A stretch of DNA of 64,000 nt, from assembly GCA_963709525.1 (NCBI GenBank), contig CAVPXB010000009.1:310001-374000 (forward strand), in the 5' to 3' direction. This stretch comes from CAIWHR01 sp963709525. Its GTDB lineage: Bacteria; Pseudomonadota; Gammaproteobacteria; Burkholderiales; Casimicrobiaceae. The notes below the pieces were generated by a model. The model was given only the letters and a program-made list of their open reading frames with translations, did not search any database and was not told the origin of the DNA. The position numbers and the translations under genes were made by a program. Positions 8,650 to 17,530 of this stretch are shown piece after piece (the stretch's first letter is position 1; every line of letters begins with the position of its first letter).

Positions 8650-9837
8650 ATGCCCATCGCTGCCCTCAAAGCCCGTTACGACGCCTTCGCCGACCGCGTG
8701 CTCGCTTCCCTGTCCGAAGTCGAGCGGCGCGACGTGCGCGCCTTCGACCACTGGCTCTATCACCAAGGCGGATGGCGCTGGATCGTGGTCATCGTCGGCG
8801 TCACGACCGCGCTGGCCTGGGTCGCGGCCCAACTGCCGTGGAACATGACCTTCACGGAAGCGGCGATCCTGTTCAACCTGGTCGTGTTGATGCTGGTCTG
8901 GTCGGGCCTGACGGCCTGGTTTGGTTACCGGAAATTTGCCGGCCGCCTGTTTCGCGTGGTCGTCACCGGGCCGCTGCTGGCCCTCGGCGGTGCGCTGGTC
9001 GGGGCCAGCGTGGGAGGTCTCGTAAAAGGGGTCGAGCCGTTCGCCTGGCTCAACGACAGTGCCAAGCTGCGCCATGTCGTCATGGCCGGTCTGGTGTTCG
9101 GTTTTCTGTATGCCCTGGTCGTCGCACTCATCGCGCATCTGCGCAATCGCGAGTACGCGGCGCTCACCGCCAGCCTCGAGGCCGAGGCTCGGCAGAACGC
9201 GCTGTCGCGACAGCTGGCCGAGTCGCGCCTGAAACTGCTCCAGCTGCAGATCGAACCCCATTTCCTTTTCAACACGCTGGGCAGTGCGCAGCAATTGGCC
9301 GAGAAGACCGCGCCCGATGCCGCGCGCCTGATCGCCGACCTCGTCCGGTTCCTGCGGGCGACGACGCCGTCGATACGGGACGACGTCGCCACGCTGCAGC
9401 AGGAGGGGGTGCTCGTTGGCGCCTATCTGTCGATCATGCAGCGGCGCCTGGGACGGCGGCTCGATTTCCGCATCGACATCCCGTCGGCGCTGGAACTGGC
9501 GACGGTTCCTCCGGGCATGCTGATCACGCTGGTCGAGAACGCCATCAAGCACGGCATCGAGCCCGCGCCGGACGGTGGTCACATAAGCGTGGCGGCGGAG
9601 CAGGGAGCGGACGCCAGGGCGCGCCTCGTCGTCACCGTTGCCGACACGGGAGCGGGATTGTCATCGCATCCCGGCCAGGGTATCGGTCTGGCCAATATCC
9701 GCGAGCGGCTGGCGTTGCTGTACGGTGGCGACGCGGAGCTCACGCTGGAGGAGAATGTGCCGCGGGGATTCATCGCCCGGCTGCAATTGCCGCTCGCACC
9801 CCTCCGGATTTCACCTCTACCCGCAACGCGACCATGA
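8650..9837 (+). CDS. LytS/YehU-type sensor histidine kinase
   Basis: About 395 residues. Several hydrophobic segments (roughly residues 40-160) suggest an inner-membrane sensor. A short coiled region (SRQLAESRLKLLQLQIE) leads into the HisKA-like His_kinase motif EPHFLFNTL near residue 202, which carries the phospho-accepting histidine. NAIKHG (N box) and GAGLSSHPGQGIGLANIRERL (G box) form the ATPase fold. The ATG at 8650 was chosen because it begins the conserved region; upstream in-frame ATGs exist at 8623 and earlier. Its stop overlaps the start of the LytTR regulator, so the two are a co-translated two-component pair. The signal is unknown. Confidence 0.9.
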   Translation: MPIAALKARYDAFADRVLASLSEVERRDVRAFDHWLYHQGGWRWIVVIVGVTTALAWVAAQLPWNMTFTEAAILFNLVVLMLVWSGLTAWFGYRKFAGRLFRVVVTGPLLALGGALVGASVGGLVKGVEPFAWLNDSAKLRHVVMAGLVFGFLYALVVALIAHLRNREYAALTASLEAEARQNALSRQLAESRLKLLQLQIEPHFLFNTLGSAQQLAEKTAPDAARLIADLVRFLRATTPSIRDDVATLQQEGVLVGAYLSIMQRRLGRRLDFRIDIPSALELATVPPGMLITLVENAIKHGIEPAPDGGHISVAAEQGADARARLVVTVADTGAGLSSHPGQGIGLANIRERLALLYGGDAELTLEENVPRGFIARLQLPLAPLRISPLPATRP

Positions 9838-10592
9838 CCCCCATAACCGCACTCATTGCCGAAGACGAGCCGCTGATGCGCGAGCGGCTCAAGGAGAAGC
9901 TCGCCGAGACGTGGCCGGAACTGTCCATCGTCGCCGAAGTGGCGGATGGCGATGCGGCGCTTGCAGCCTTCGACGCGCACTCGCCGCAGGTGGCGTTCCT
10001 CGACATTCGGATGCCGGGTCGCAGCGGACTCGACGTGGCAGCGCTGATCGGCGGCGAGTGTCACATCGTCTTCGTCACCGCCTACGACCAGTACGCAGTG
10101 CAGGCATTCGAGACCGGTGCGATCGACTACCTCCTCAAGCCGGTGGAGGCCGACCGACTGGCGGCGACCGTCGAGCGCGTCCGCGCGAAGCTTGCCTCGC
10201 CGCCCGCCGATCTCGCCCATCTGCTCGATGACTTGCGCGCGCGGCTGCAGGGGCAGGCGCACCCGCCTCGGCTGCGCTGGATCAAGGCCGCCGTCGGCAA
10301 GCAGGTCAAGCTCATCGCCGTCGACGACATCGTCTATTTTCAGTCCGACACCAAGTACACGCGGGTGGTGCTGGCGCAGTCCGAGGCGCTGATCCGGACG
10401 CCCTTGAAGGATCTCATCGCCGAGCTCGATCCACAGCAGTTCTGGCAGATACACCGCGGCACCATCGTCAACGCGAGCGCGATTGCCGGCGTGCTGCGCG
10501 AGGATGCCGAGAAACAGTACGTATTGCTCAAGGGGCGCCCGGAGCGCCTGCCGGTGTCGCGGCAGTTTGTTCACCTGTTCAAGCAGATGTGA
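9834..10592 (+). CDS. LytTR-family response regulator
   Basis: 252 residues. The receiver domain has the acidic pair AEDEP, the phospho-accepting Asp in VAFLDIRMP near residue 57, the Thr in VFVTAYD and the Lys in LLKPVE. A LytTR DNA-binding domain follows (about 145-250), with VDDIVYFQSDTKYTRV and FWQIHRGTIVN. This is the AlgR/LytT architecture that binds direct repeats upstream of target genes; targets are unknown. It overlaps the kinase gene by four bases (ATGA) and sits 35 bases ahead of the amidotransferase gene. Confidence 0.93.
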   Translation: MTPITALIAEDEPLMRERLKEKLAETWPELSIVAEVADGDAALAAFDAHSPQVAFLDIRMPGRSGLDVAALIGGECHIVFVTAYDQYAVQAFETGAIDYLLKPVEADRLAATVERVRAKLASPPADLAHLLDDLRARLQGQAHPPRLRWIKAAVGKQVKLIAVDDIVYFQSDTKYTRVVLAQSEALIRTPLKDLIAELDPQQFWQIHRGTIVNASAIAGVLREDAEKQYVLLKGRPERLPVSRQFVHLFKQM

Positions 10593-10627
10593 CCGTTGGC
10601 CTCCTTCCGAACCCCAGCCGCCCTGCC

Positions 10628-11338
10628 ATGCGCCCCGTCGCCGTTTTCCGTTTCTCTCCGACCGAGGGCCCTGCCGGGTTCGCCCGCTGGCTCGATGCGC
10701 AACGCATCGGGTGGAGGTTGCTGCCGCTCGATGCCGGCGCTGCGGTACCCGCGAACGCGCGCGACTTCGCCGGCATCGGCATGATGGGCGGGCCGATGAG
10801 CGTCAACGACGATCTGCCGTGGACGGCGAGCGTGCTCGACTTGCTGCGCGACGCGGTCGCGGAAGGCGTGCCGGTCATCGGGCATTGCCTCGGCGGGCAA
10901 TTGCTGGCCAGGGCAATGGGGGCGCCGGTGACCCGCGCAACGGTGACCGAGATCGGCTGGATCGAGGTCGAAACCGCGGCTGGCGCGACGCGGCAGGCCT
11001 GGTTCGGCGATCGCCCGTCGTTTGCCGCGTTCCAGTGGCACAACGAGAACTTCGCGTTGCCGCCCGGTGCCGTGCGCGTGCTCACCAATCGCTACAACGC
11101 CGAGCAGGGCTATGTGCTGGACGACCGCCATGTCGGATTGCAGTGTCACCTCGAAATGACGCCCGACCTGGTCGAGGCGTGGCTCGACACCGGCACCGAC
11201 GAACTGCCGCCCGCGACAGTCGGCGCGCGACAGTGCGCGGCCGATATCCGTCGCGATCTCGCGTTGCGCACTGCCGCGCTCAACGCCGTGGCGGCCGATG
11301 TGTACCGCCGCTGGGCGGAAGGTTTGCGGCTGACATGA
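10628..11338 (+). CDS. class I glutamine amidotransferase-like protein
   Basis: 236 residues with a type 1 GATase fold. The nucleophile elbow GHCLGGQLLA, with the cysteine near residue 87, and the later QCHLEMTPDLVEAW supply the Cys-His-Glu triad. The acceptor is unknown; stand-alone proteins of this kind resemble GMP-synthase glutaminase domains and gamma-glutamyl-polyamine hydrolases. The ATG at 10628 starts at the conserved MRPVAVFRF; an earlier in-frame GTG at 10589 is possible. Its TGA overlaps the ATG of mutL. Confidence 0.82.
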   Translation: MRPVAVFRFSPTEGPAGFARWLDAQRIGWRLLPLDAGAAVPANARDFAGIGMMGGPMSVNDDLPWTASVLDLLRDAVAEGVPVIGHCLGGQLLARAMGAPVTRATVTEIGWIEVETAAGATRQAWFGDRPSFAAFQWHNENFALPPGAVRVLTNRYNAEQGYVLDDRHVGLQCHLEMTPDLVEAWLDTGTDELPPATVGARQCAADIRRDLALRTAALNAVAADVYRRWAEGLRLT

Positions 11339-13137
11339 CGGCCATCCACGCGCTGTCCGATCACCTCATCAACCAGATCGCGGCGGGCGAGGTCGTCGAA
11401 CGCCCGGCAGCCGCGCTGAAGGAGCTGCTCGAGAACGCGCTCGATGCCGGGGCCACGCAGATCGATGTCGACCTCGCCGGCGGCGGCATCCAGCGCATCC
11501 GCGTCGCCGACAACGGCGCGGGCATCGAGCGCGAGGACCTGCCGCTGGCCATCGCCCGGCACGCGACGTCGAAGCTCGCCAGCGTCGACGACCTCGAGGC
11601 GATCGCCACCCTGGGCTTTCGCGGCGAAGCGCTGGCGTCGATCGCAGCGGTGTCGCGGTTTGCGATCGCCTCCCGCGCGGCCGATCGCCCGCACGCCTGG
11701 CGGATCGAGGTGGAGGGCGGGGCGGTCGGCGCGACGTCGCCGGCGGCGCTGGCCGTCGGGACGACGGTGACCGTGCAGGAGCTCTACTACAACACGCCGG
11801 CGCGACGGAAATTCCTGCGCACCGAAGCCACCGAATGGGGCCATTGCGACGAAGCGTTTCGCCGCGTGGCGTTGGCGCACCCGGACGCGGGCTTCACCTT
11901 GCAGCACAACGGCCGCGTCGTCCATCGCCTGCTGGCGCAAGGGCGCCGGGCGCGCGTCCTGTCGCTGCTGGGCGAGAGCTTTGTCACCGGGGCGGCGGAA
12001 GTGGATGCCCGCGCGGGACCGCTTTCGGTCACCGGCTTTGCCGTGCGGCCCGCGTACGCGAAGGAGTTCGGCAGCCAATACGCGTTCGTGAACGGCCGTT
12101 TCGTCCGCGATCGCGTGCTCGCCCACGCGCTGCGCGAAGCGTATCGCGACGTGTTGCACCACGAGCGCCAGCCATCGTATGCGCTGTGGCTCAACCTCGA
12201 CCCGCGGCTGGTCGATGTCAATGTCCATCCGCAGAAGACCGAAGTTCGGTTCCGCGATTCGGGCGCTGTCCATCAGTTCGTCCGCCACGCGGTGCAGCGG
12301 GCGCTGGCCGATACCGGAGCTGCGCAGGCTGCGGTGTCGGCCGCGGAAAAGCTCGGCATCGCCGCGGCGATGCTGCCGCCACGCGTGCCGATGGCGGAGC
12401 CCCTGGACTCCTTGCACGCAGCATCCGCGATGCGCCCGCCCTGGCAGCAGGCGATGCCGCTCGGCGCGTCCGAGCCGGCGGCGTTTTACGCCAGGCTCTT
12501 CGGCGCCAGCGCGCCGGCAGAAAGCGGCGGCGCCGGGTTGCCCGATACCGGCGACGAGCACCCGCTGGGGTTCGCGCTGGCCCAACTCCACGGCGTTTAC
12601 GTGCTGGCGCAGAACCGGTCGGGTCTGGTGCTGGTCGACATGCACGCCGCGCACGAGCGTATCGTCTACGAGCGGATGAAGGCGGCGTTGGGGGAGCGCA
12701 TCTCGCAACAGCCGTTGCTGGTGCCGGCGACGTTCGCCGCTACGGCGCTCGAAATGGCGGCGGTCGACGACCATGCGGCGGCGCTCGATCGCCTCGGGTT
12801 TTCCGTCACGCCGCTGGGCCCGACGACGCTGGCGGTGCGCGCGCTGCCGGCCCCGCTCGCGGATGCCGACGCGGTGACGCTCGCCCGATCGGTATTGCAC
12901 GAGCTGCGCGAATTCGGCGGCAGCGACGTCCTCGGCGCGCATCGCGACGAACTCCTGTCGACCATGGCCTGCCACGGATCGGTGCGCGCCAACCGCGCGC
13001 TCACCGTGCCGGAGATGAACGCGCTGCTGCGGGACATGGAAGCCACCGAGCGGGCCGGGCAATGCAATCATGGCCGCCCGACGTGGTACCAGCTGACACT
13101 GAGCGACCTCGATCGCATGTTCATGCGCGGGCGCTGA
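11335..13137 (+). CDS. mutL: DNA mismatch repair protein MutL
   Basis: 600 residues. The N-terminal GHKL ATPase shows IAAGEVVERPAAALKELLENALDAGA, DNGAGI and GFRGEALASI near residue 95. The C-terminal half carries DMHAAHERIVYE, which fits the metal-dependent endonuclease motif DxHAxxExxxxE, plus ACHGSVRAN and CNHGRPTW near the end. On that basis it should nick DNA itself, as in bacteria without MutH. It overlaps the amidotransferase gene by four bases and ends one base before the GGGGTCAGA repeat that separates it from miaA. Confidence 0.96.
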   Translation: MTAIHALSDHLINQIAAGEVVERPAAALKELLENALDAGATQIDVDLAGGGIQRIRVADNGAGIEREDLPLAIARHATSKLASVDDLEAIATLGFRGEALASIAAVSRFAIASRAADRPHAWRIEVEGGAVGATSPAALAVGTTVTVQELYYNTPARRKFLRTEATEWGHCDEAFRRVALAHPDAGFTLQHNGRVVHRLLAQGRRARVLSLLGESFVTGAAEVDARAGPLSVTGFAVRPAYAKEFGSQYAFVNGRFVRDRVLAHALREAYRDVLHHERQPSYALWLNLDPRLVDVNVHPQKTEVRFRDSGAVHQFVRHAVQRALADTGAAQAAVSAAEKLGIAAAMLPPRVPMAEPLDSLHAASAMRPPWQQAMPLGASEPAAFYARLFGASAPAESGGAGLPDTGDEHPLGFALAQLHGVYVLAQNRSGLVLVDMHAAHERIVYERMKAALGERISQQPLLVPATFAATALEMAAVDDHAAALDRLGFSVTPLGPTTLAVRALPAPLADADAVTLARSVLHELREFGGSDVLGAHRDELLSTMACHGSVRANRALTVPEMNALLRDMEATERAGQCNHGRPTWYQLTLSDLDRMFMRGR

Positions 13138-13203
13138 AATGGGGTCAGCAGTGAATTGGGGTCAGATCCGTAATTCTGCGAATTACGGCTCTGACCCCAA
13201 TTC
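13138..13203. repeat. REP-like palindrome, GGGGTCAGA family, forming the miaA start
   Basis: A 23-base arm at 13153-13175 (GAATTGGGGTCAGATCC...) pairs with 13181-13203 with one mismatch around a five-base loop. A further ATGGGGTCAG lies at 13139-13148, outside the palindrome. It is the same family as the repeat at 3075-3147. It sits in the few bases between mutL and miaA, and the miaA reading frame is open through it. Confidence 0.85.
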
Positions 13204-14161
13204 AGACCCCGATTCATTACAGCTGCCGGCCATCCTGCTGATGGGCCCGACGGCCTCCGGCAAGAGCGCGCTCGCCCTGGCGCTGGCTCGACAATTCCCG
13301 GTCGAGATCGTCAGTGTCGACTCGGCGCAGGTCTATCGCGGCATGAACATCGGCACCGCCAAGCCCGATTTCGCGACGCTTGCATGCGTGCCGCACCATC
13401 TGGTCGACCTCATCGAGCCCACCGAATCCTATTCGGCGGCCCGCTTTCGTGCCGACGCGCTGCGCGCGATCGCGGACATCAGGGCGCGGCGCCGCATTCC
13501 ATTGCTGGTCGGCGGCACCATGCTATACGTGAAGGCGCTGGTCGAGGGCCTCAGCGCGCTGCCGCCGGCCGACCCGGCGCTGCGCGCTGCGCTGGATGCC
13601 CGCGCGGCCATCGAAGGCTGGCCGGCGCTGCACGCCGAACTCTGTCGCGTGGATCCTGCCACCGCCGCGCGCCTTGCCCCCAATGACGCGCAGCGCATCC
13701 AGCGCGCGCTCGAGGTGCATCGCTTGACGGGGCAGCCCCTGTCGCAGTTGCAGGGGGCGCGCGAAGCGGGCGAGGCGCTGGGCGGGCATCTTGCGCTGGC
13801 GCTGGTGCCCGCCGACCGGGCCCGCCTGCACGCCGCGATCGCGACGCGCTTTCACGCGATGCTCGCCGCGGGCCTGGTCGAGGAGTTGCGCGGTCTGCGC
13901 TCGCGTTACGAATTGCAGCCGGGCATGTCGTCGATGCGCTGCGTCGGCTACCGCCAGGCATGGGAGTTTCTCGACGGCGCGATCGATGCCGAGCAACTGC
14001 GAGCGAAGGGGATTGCCGCGACGCGGCAGTTGGCCAAGCGCCAGATCACCTGGCTGCGTTCGATGCCAGCGGTGGCGTTTGACCCGGACTCGGACGCGGT
14101 CATCGGTGCTGTCACGGCCGCGATCGCGGCGCAGCCGGCGATTGCGGCGCTCGTGCGATAA
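13139..14161 (+). CDS. miaA: tRNA dimethylallyltransferase
   Basis: It puts the dimethylallyl group on A37 of tRNAs reading UNN codons. The core is clear: P-loop MGPTASGKSALALAL, DSAQVYRGMNIGTAKP, LVGGTMLYVKALVEGL and RCVGYRQAWEFLDG. The core makes a protein of about 315 residues, but the open frame is 340 because the first 25 or so residues (from ATG 13139) are translated from the REP palindrome. In-frame alternatives are a GTG at 13151, also in the repeat, or a CTG next to the conserved LPAILLMG. It is not clear which is used. The gene follows mutL, as in many proteobacteria. Confidence 0.93.
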   Translation: MGSAVNWGQIRNSANYGSDPNSDPDSLQLPAILLMGPTASGKSALALALARQFPVEIVSVDSAQVYRGMNIGTAKPDFATLACVPHHLVDLIEPTESYSAARFRADALRAIADIRARRRIPLLVGGTMLYVKALVEGLSALPPADPALRAALDARAAIEGWPALHAELCRVDPATAARLAPNDAQRIQRALEVHRLTGQPLSQLQGAREAGEALGGHLALALVPADRARLHAAIATRFHAMLAAGLVEELRGLRSRYELQPGMSSMRCVGYRQAWEFLDGAIDAEQLRAKGIAATRQLAKRQITWLRSMPAVAFDPDSDAVIGAVTAAIAAQPAIAALVR

Positions 14162-14208
14162 TCAACCTTTTCCCTGCAGCCGCGACGGCTTGGTCCGGCT
14201 CGAACTTC

Positions 14209-15618
14209 ATGGTCGCTCGCACGCTCTACGACAAGCTCTGGGATGCGCATGTGGTCCGCACCGAGGCGGACGGAACGACGCTCCTCTATGTCGACCGGCA
14301 TCTGGTCCACGAGGTCACCAGCCCGCAGGCCTTCGAGGGCCTGAAGCTCGCCGGGCGCCGCGTGTGGCGCCCCGATTCGATCGTCGCCACCGCCGACCAC
14401 AACACGCCGACCAAGGACTGGGCACAGGGCATCCGCGATCCCGTTTCCCGCACGCAGGTCGAGACGCTGGACGCCAACATCCATGCGTTCGGCGCCAAGG
14501 CCTATTTTCCGTTCCGCGATGCGCGCCAGGGCATTGTCCACGTGATCGGCCCGGAGCAGGGCGCGACGCTGCCCGGGATGACCGTTGTCTGCGGCGACTC
14601 GCATACCAGCACCCACGGCGCCTTCGCGGCGCTCGCCTTCGGCATCGGCACTTCCGAGGTCGAGCACGTGCTCGCAACGCAGTGCCTGCTGATGAAAAAG
14701 GCGCGCTCGATGCTGATCCGTGCCGACGGCCTGCTTGCGCCCGGAGTGACGGCGAAAGACCTGGTGCTGGCGATCATCGGCCGCCTTGGCACGGCGGGGG
14801 GCACCGGCCATGCGATCGAGTTCGGCGGCAGCGCGACGCGCGCGCTGTCGATGGAAGGCCGGATGACCGTGTGCAACATGGCGATCGAAGCCGGCGCGCG
14901 TGCCGGCATGGTCGCGGTCGACGAAGCGACGCTGGCCTATTTGCGCGGACGGCCTTACGCGCCGTCGGTGGCGCTCTGGGAGCGGGCGGTCGCGGTGTGG
15001 CGGACGCTGGTCAGCGACGAGGGCGCCCGGTTCGATGCGACGCACGTGGTCGACGCGGCGTCGATCGCGCCGCAGGTGACGTGGGGAACCTCACCGGAAA
15101 TGGTCACCTCGATCGAGGCTCGCGTGCCCGATCCCGACCGCGAGAAAGACGCGACCCGGCGCGAAGGTTTCGAGCGCGCGCTCGCCTACATGGGACTCGC
15201 GCCCGGCACGCCGATCACCGACATCCGCATCGACAAGGCCTTCATCGGTTCCTGCACCAACTCGCGGATCGAGGATCTGCGCGCGGCGGCAGCCATCGCG
15301 CGCGGGCGGCGCGTGGCGGCGAACGTGAAGCTGGCGATGGTCGTTCCCGGGTCGGGTCCGGTCAAGGCGCAGGCCGAGCGCGAAGGTCTCGACCGCATCT
15401 TCCGCGACGCGGGATTCGAATGGCGCGAACCGGGGTGTTCGATGTGCCTGGCGATGAACGATGACCGGCTGGAGCCGGGCGAGCGCTGCGCCTCCACTTC
15501 CAACCGTAATTTCGAGGGCCGGCAGGGCAATGGCGGCCGCACCCATCTGGTCAGTCCTTCGATGGCGGCAGCCGCGGCCATCGCCGGGCATTTCGTCGAC
15601 GTGCGTCGACTGGTGTAG
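14209..15618 (+). CDS. leuC: 3-isopropylmalate dehydratase large subunit
   Basis: 469 residues, an aconitase-family enzyme of leucine synthesis that isomerises 2- to 3-isopropylmalate together with LeuD. Visible features are TLYDKLWDAHVV at the start, the substrate-loop VCGDSHTSTHGAFA near residue 128, and the [4Fe-4S] cysteines in FIGSCTNSR near residue 348 and in GCSMCLAMN near residues 408-411. It begins the leucine and aspartate-family block, 47 bases after miaA. No attenuator-like leucine leader peptide was seen in that short gap. Confidence 0.97.
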   Translation: MVARTLYDKLWDAHVVRTEADGTTLLYVDRHLVHEVTSPQAFEGLKLAGRRVWRPDSIVATADHNTPTKDWAQGIRDPVSRTQVETLDANIHAFGAKAYFPFRDARQGIVHVIGPEQGATLPGMTVVCGDSHTSTHGAFAALAFGIGTSEVEHVLATQCLLMKKARSMLIRADGLLAPGVTAKDLVLAIIGRLGTAGGTGHAIEFGGSATRALSMEGRMTVCNMAIEAGARAGMVAVDEATLAYLRGRPYAPSVALWERAVAVWRTLVSDEGARFDATHVVDAASIAPQVTWGTSPEMVTSIEARVPDPDREKDATRREGFERALAYMGLAPGTPITDIRIDKAFIGSCTNSRIEDLRAAAAIARGRRVAANVKLAMVVPGSGPVKAQAEREGLDRIFRDAGFEWREPGCSMCLAMNDDRLEPGERCASTSNRNFEGRQGNGGRTHLVSPSMAAAAAIAGHFVDVRRLV

Positions 15619-15637
15619 CAACCCAAGGAGAGCAGGG

Positions 15638-15784
15638 ATGCTGAAGAAACTCGTTGTGCTGCTGGCCCTCGCCGGCTTGGGCATCGTCGTGACCGGCTGC
15701 AATACCGTCGAAGGCGCCGGCAAGGACATCAAGGCCGGCGGCGCCGCCATCGAGAAATCCGCCGGCCAGGCCAAGAAGTACTGA
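15638..15784 (+). CDS. entericidin-type small lipoprotein
   Basis: 48 residues: MLKKLVVLLALAGLG then the lipobox VTGC (Cys near residue 20), followed by NTVEGAGKDIKAGGAAIEK. This matches the entericidin A/B family of tiny outer-membrane or inner-membrane lipoproteins; in E. coli they form an antidote/toxin pair, but for betaproteobacterial homologues the role is not known. A good Shine-Dalgarno AAGGAG (15625-15630) precedes the ATG. It lies between leuC and leuD with only 19 and 3 bases of spacing, so it is co-transcribed with the leucine genes. Confidence 0.9.
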   Translation: MLKKLVVLLALAGLGIVVTGCNTVEGAGKDIKAGGAAIEKSAGQAKKY

Positions 15785-15787
15785 TCG

Positions 15788-16426
15788 ATGGAGCCGTTCC
15801 GTATCCTTGCAGGTATCGTGGCGCCGCTCGATCGCGCCAACGTCGACACCGACGCGATCATCCCCAAGCAGTTCCTGAAGTCGATCAAGCGCACGGGCTT
15901 CGGCCCCAACCTGTTCGACGAATGGCGCTACCTCGATCGCGGCGAGCCCGGACGGGACAACGGCGGGCGGCCGCTCAATCCGGGATTCGTGCTGAACGAA
16001 GCCCGGTACCAGGGGGCAAAAATCCTGCTCGCGCGCCGCAATTTCGGCTGCGGCAGTTCGCGCGAGCACGCCCCCTGGGCGCTTGCCGATTACGGATTTC
16101 GCGCGCTGATCGCGCCGTCGTACGCCGACATCTTCTACAACAACTGCTTCAAGAACGGGTTGCTGCCCATCGTGCTTCCCGAGTCGCAGGTCGATCGGCT
16201 GTTCGCCGCGGTGCAGGCGTTTCCCGGCTTCGCGCTCACCGTCGACCTCGCGCAGCAGAGCGTCGCCACCGCCGATCGCAGCCTCGTCTTCGGCTTCGAC
16301 GTCGATCCGTTCCGCAAGCATTGCCTGCTGAACGGCCTCGACGACATCGGCCTCACGCTGCAGCACGCCGACACCATCCGCGCCTTCGAAGCGCGCAGGC
16401 TCGGCGAGCAACCCTGGCTTGCCTAG
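15788..16426 (+). CDS. leuD: 3-isopropylmalate dehydratase small subunit
   Basis: 212 residues, partner of LeuC in the leucine pathway. It shows the swivel-domain marks APLDRANVDTDAIIPKQFLK near residue 12 and NFGCGSSREHAPWAL near residue 83, plus YADIFYNNCFKNGLLPI. It starts three bases after the entericidin gene and is followed five bases later by leuB. Confidence 0.97.
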   Translation: MEPFRILAGIVAPLDRANVDTDAIIPKQFLKSIKRTGFGPNLFDEWRYLDRGEPGRDNGGRPLNPGFVLNEARYQGAKILLARRNFGCGSSREHAPWALADYGFRALIAPSYADIFYNNCFKNGLLPIVLPESQVDRLFAAVQAFPGFALTVDLAQQSVATADRSLVFGFDVDPFRKHCLLNGLDDIGLTLQHADTIRAFEARRLGEQPWLA

Positions 16427-16431
16427 ACAAC

Positions 16432-17499
16432 ATGAAAATCGCCATCCTTCCCGGTGACGGCATCGGCCGCGAAATCGTCGGCGAGGCGGTCAAGGTGCTC
16501 GAACTGCTGCGGCAGGAGGGCGTTCCCATCGCGACGGAAACCGCGCCCATTGGCGGCGCCGGTTACGACGCGGCGAAGCATCCGCTGCCCAACGCGACGC
16601 TGGCGCTGGCGCAAGCGGCGGACGCGGTGCTGCTGGGCGCCGTGGGCGGTCCGCAGTACGACGCGCTGCCGCGCGCGCTGCGCCCCGAGCAGGGAATCCT
16701 CGGCATCCGCAAGGCGCTGCAGCTGTTCGCCAACCTGCGCCCGGCGCTGCTCTATCCGGAACTCGCCAGCGCGTCGACGTTGAAGCCCGAGGTGGTCGCG
16801 GGACTCGATCTCATGATCGTCCGCGAACTGACCGGCGACATCTATTTCGGCCAGCCGCGCGGCCGGCGCACCAATGCCGCCGGCGACGAAGAAGGCTTCG
16901 ACACCATGCTCTACAGCGTGCCGGAGATCGAGCGCATTGCCCGGGTGGGCTTCGAGACCGCGCGCAAACGCGGGAAGAAACTCTGTTCGGTCGACAAGGC
17001 GAACGTGCTCGACACCTCGATCCTCTGGCGCGAGGTGGTCACCGCCGTCGGCAAGTCGTACCCGGACGTTGCGCTGTCGCACATGTACGTCGACAACGCG
17101 GCGATGCAGCTGGTGAAGAACCCGAAACAGTTCGACGTCATCGTCACCGGCAACATCTTCGGCGACATCCTCTCCGACGAGGCGTCGATGCTGGCCGGTT
17201 CGATCGGCATGCTGCCGTCGGCGTCGCTCGATGCGAACGGCAAGGGGCTTTACGAACCGATCCACGGCTCGGCGCCGGATATCGCGGGACGGGATCTCGC
17301 CAATCCGCTGGCGACCATCCTGTCGCTCTCCATGATGTTCCGTCACACCTTCGCGCGGGTGGATCTCGCCCTGCGCATCGAGGCGGCAGTACGCCGCGTG
17401 CTGGCCTCGGGGTTGCGCACCGGCGACATCGCGCTGCCCGGGGAAAAGACCATAGGCACGAAAGCAATGGGCGACGCCGTGGTGGCGGCGCTGGCCTGA
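16432..17499 (+). CDS. leuB: 3-isopropylmalate dehydrogenase
   Basis: 355 residues. It oxidatively decarboxylates 3-isopropylmalate with NAD. The start is the conserved MKIAILPGDGIGREI. Substrate and cofactor motifs include LRPEQGILGIRKAL, RELTGDIYFGQPRG, the catalytic DKANVLDTSILW near residue 188, YVDNAAMQL, and GNIFGDILSDEASMLAGSIGMLPSA. Normal length; part of the leuC-ecn-leuD-leuB run. Confidence 0.97.
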   Translation: MKIAILPGDGIGREIVGEAVKVLELLRQEGVPIATETAPIGGAGYDAAKHPLPNATLALAQAADAVLLGAVGGPQYDALPRALRPEQGILGIRKALQLFANLRPALLYPELASASTLKPEVVAGLDLMIVRELTGDIYFGQPRGRRTNAAGDEEGFDTMLYSVPEIERIARVGFETARKRGKKLCSVDKANVLDTSILWREVVTAVGKSYPDVALSHMYVDNAAMQLVKNPKQFDVIVTGNIFGDILSDEASMLAGSIGMLPSASLDANGKGLYEPIHGSAPDIAGRDLANPLATILSLSMMFRHTFARVDLALRIEAAVRRVLASGLRTGDIALPGEKTIGTKAMGDAVVAALA

Positions 17500-17530
17500 A
17501 GAAGATTTTGACACGGCAAGGAAAAAGGGG

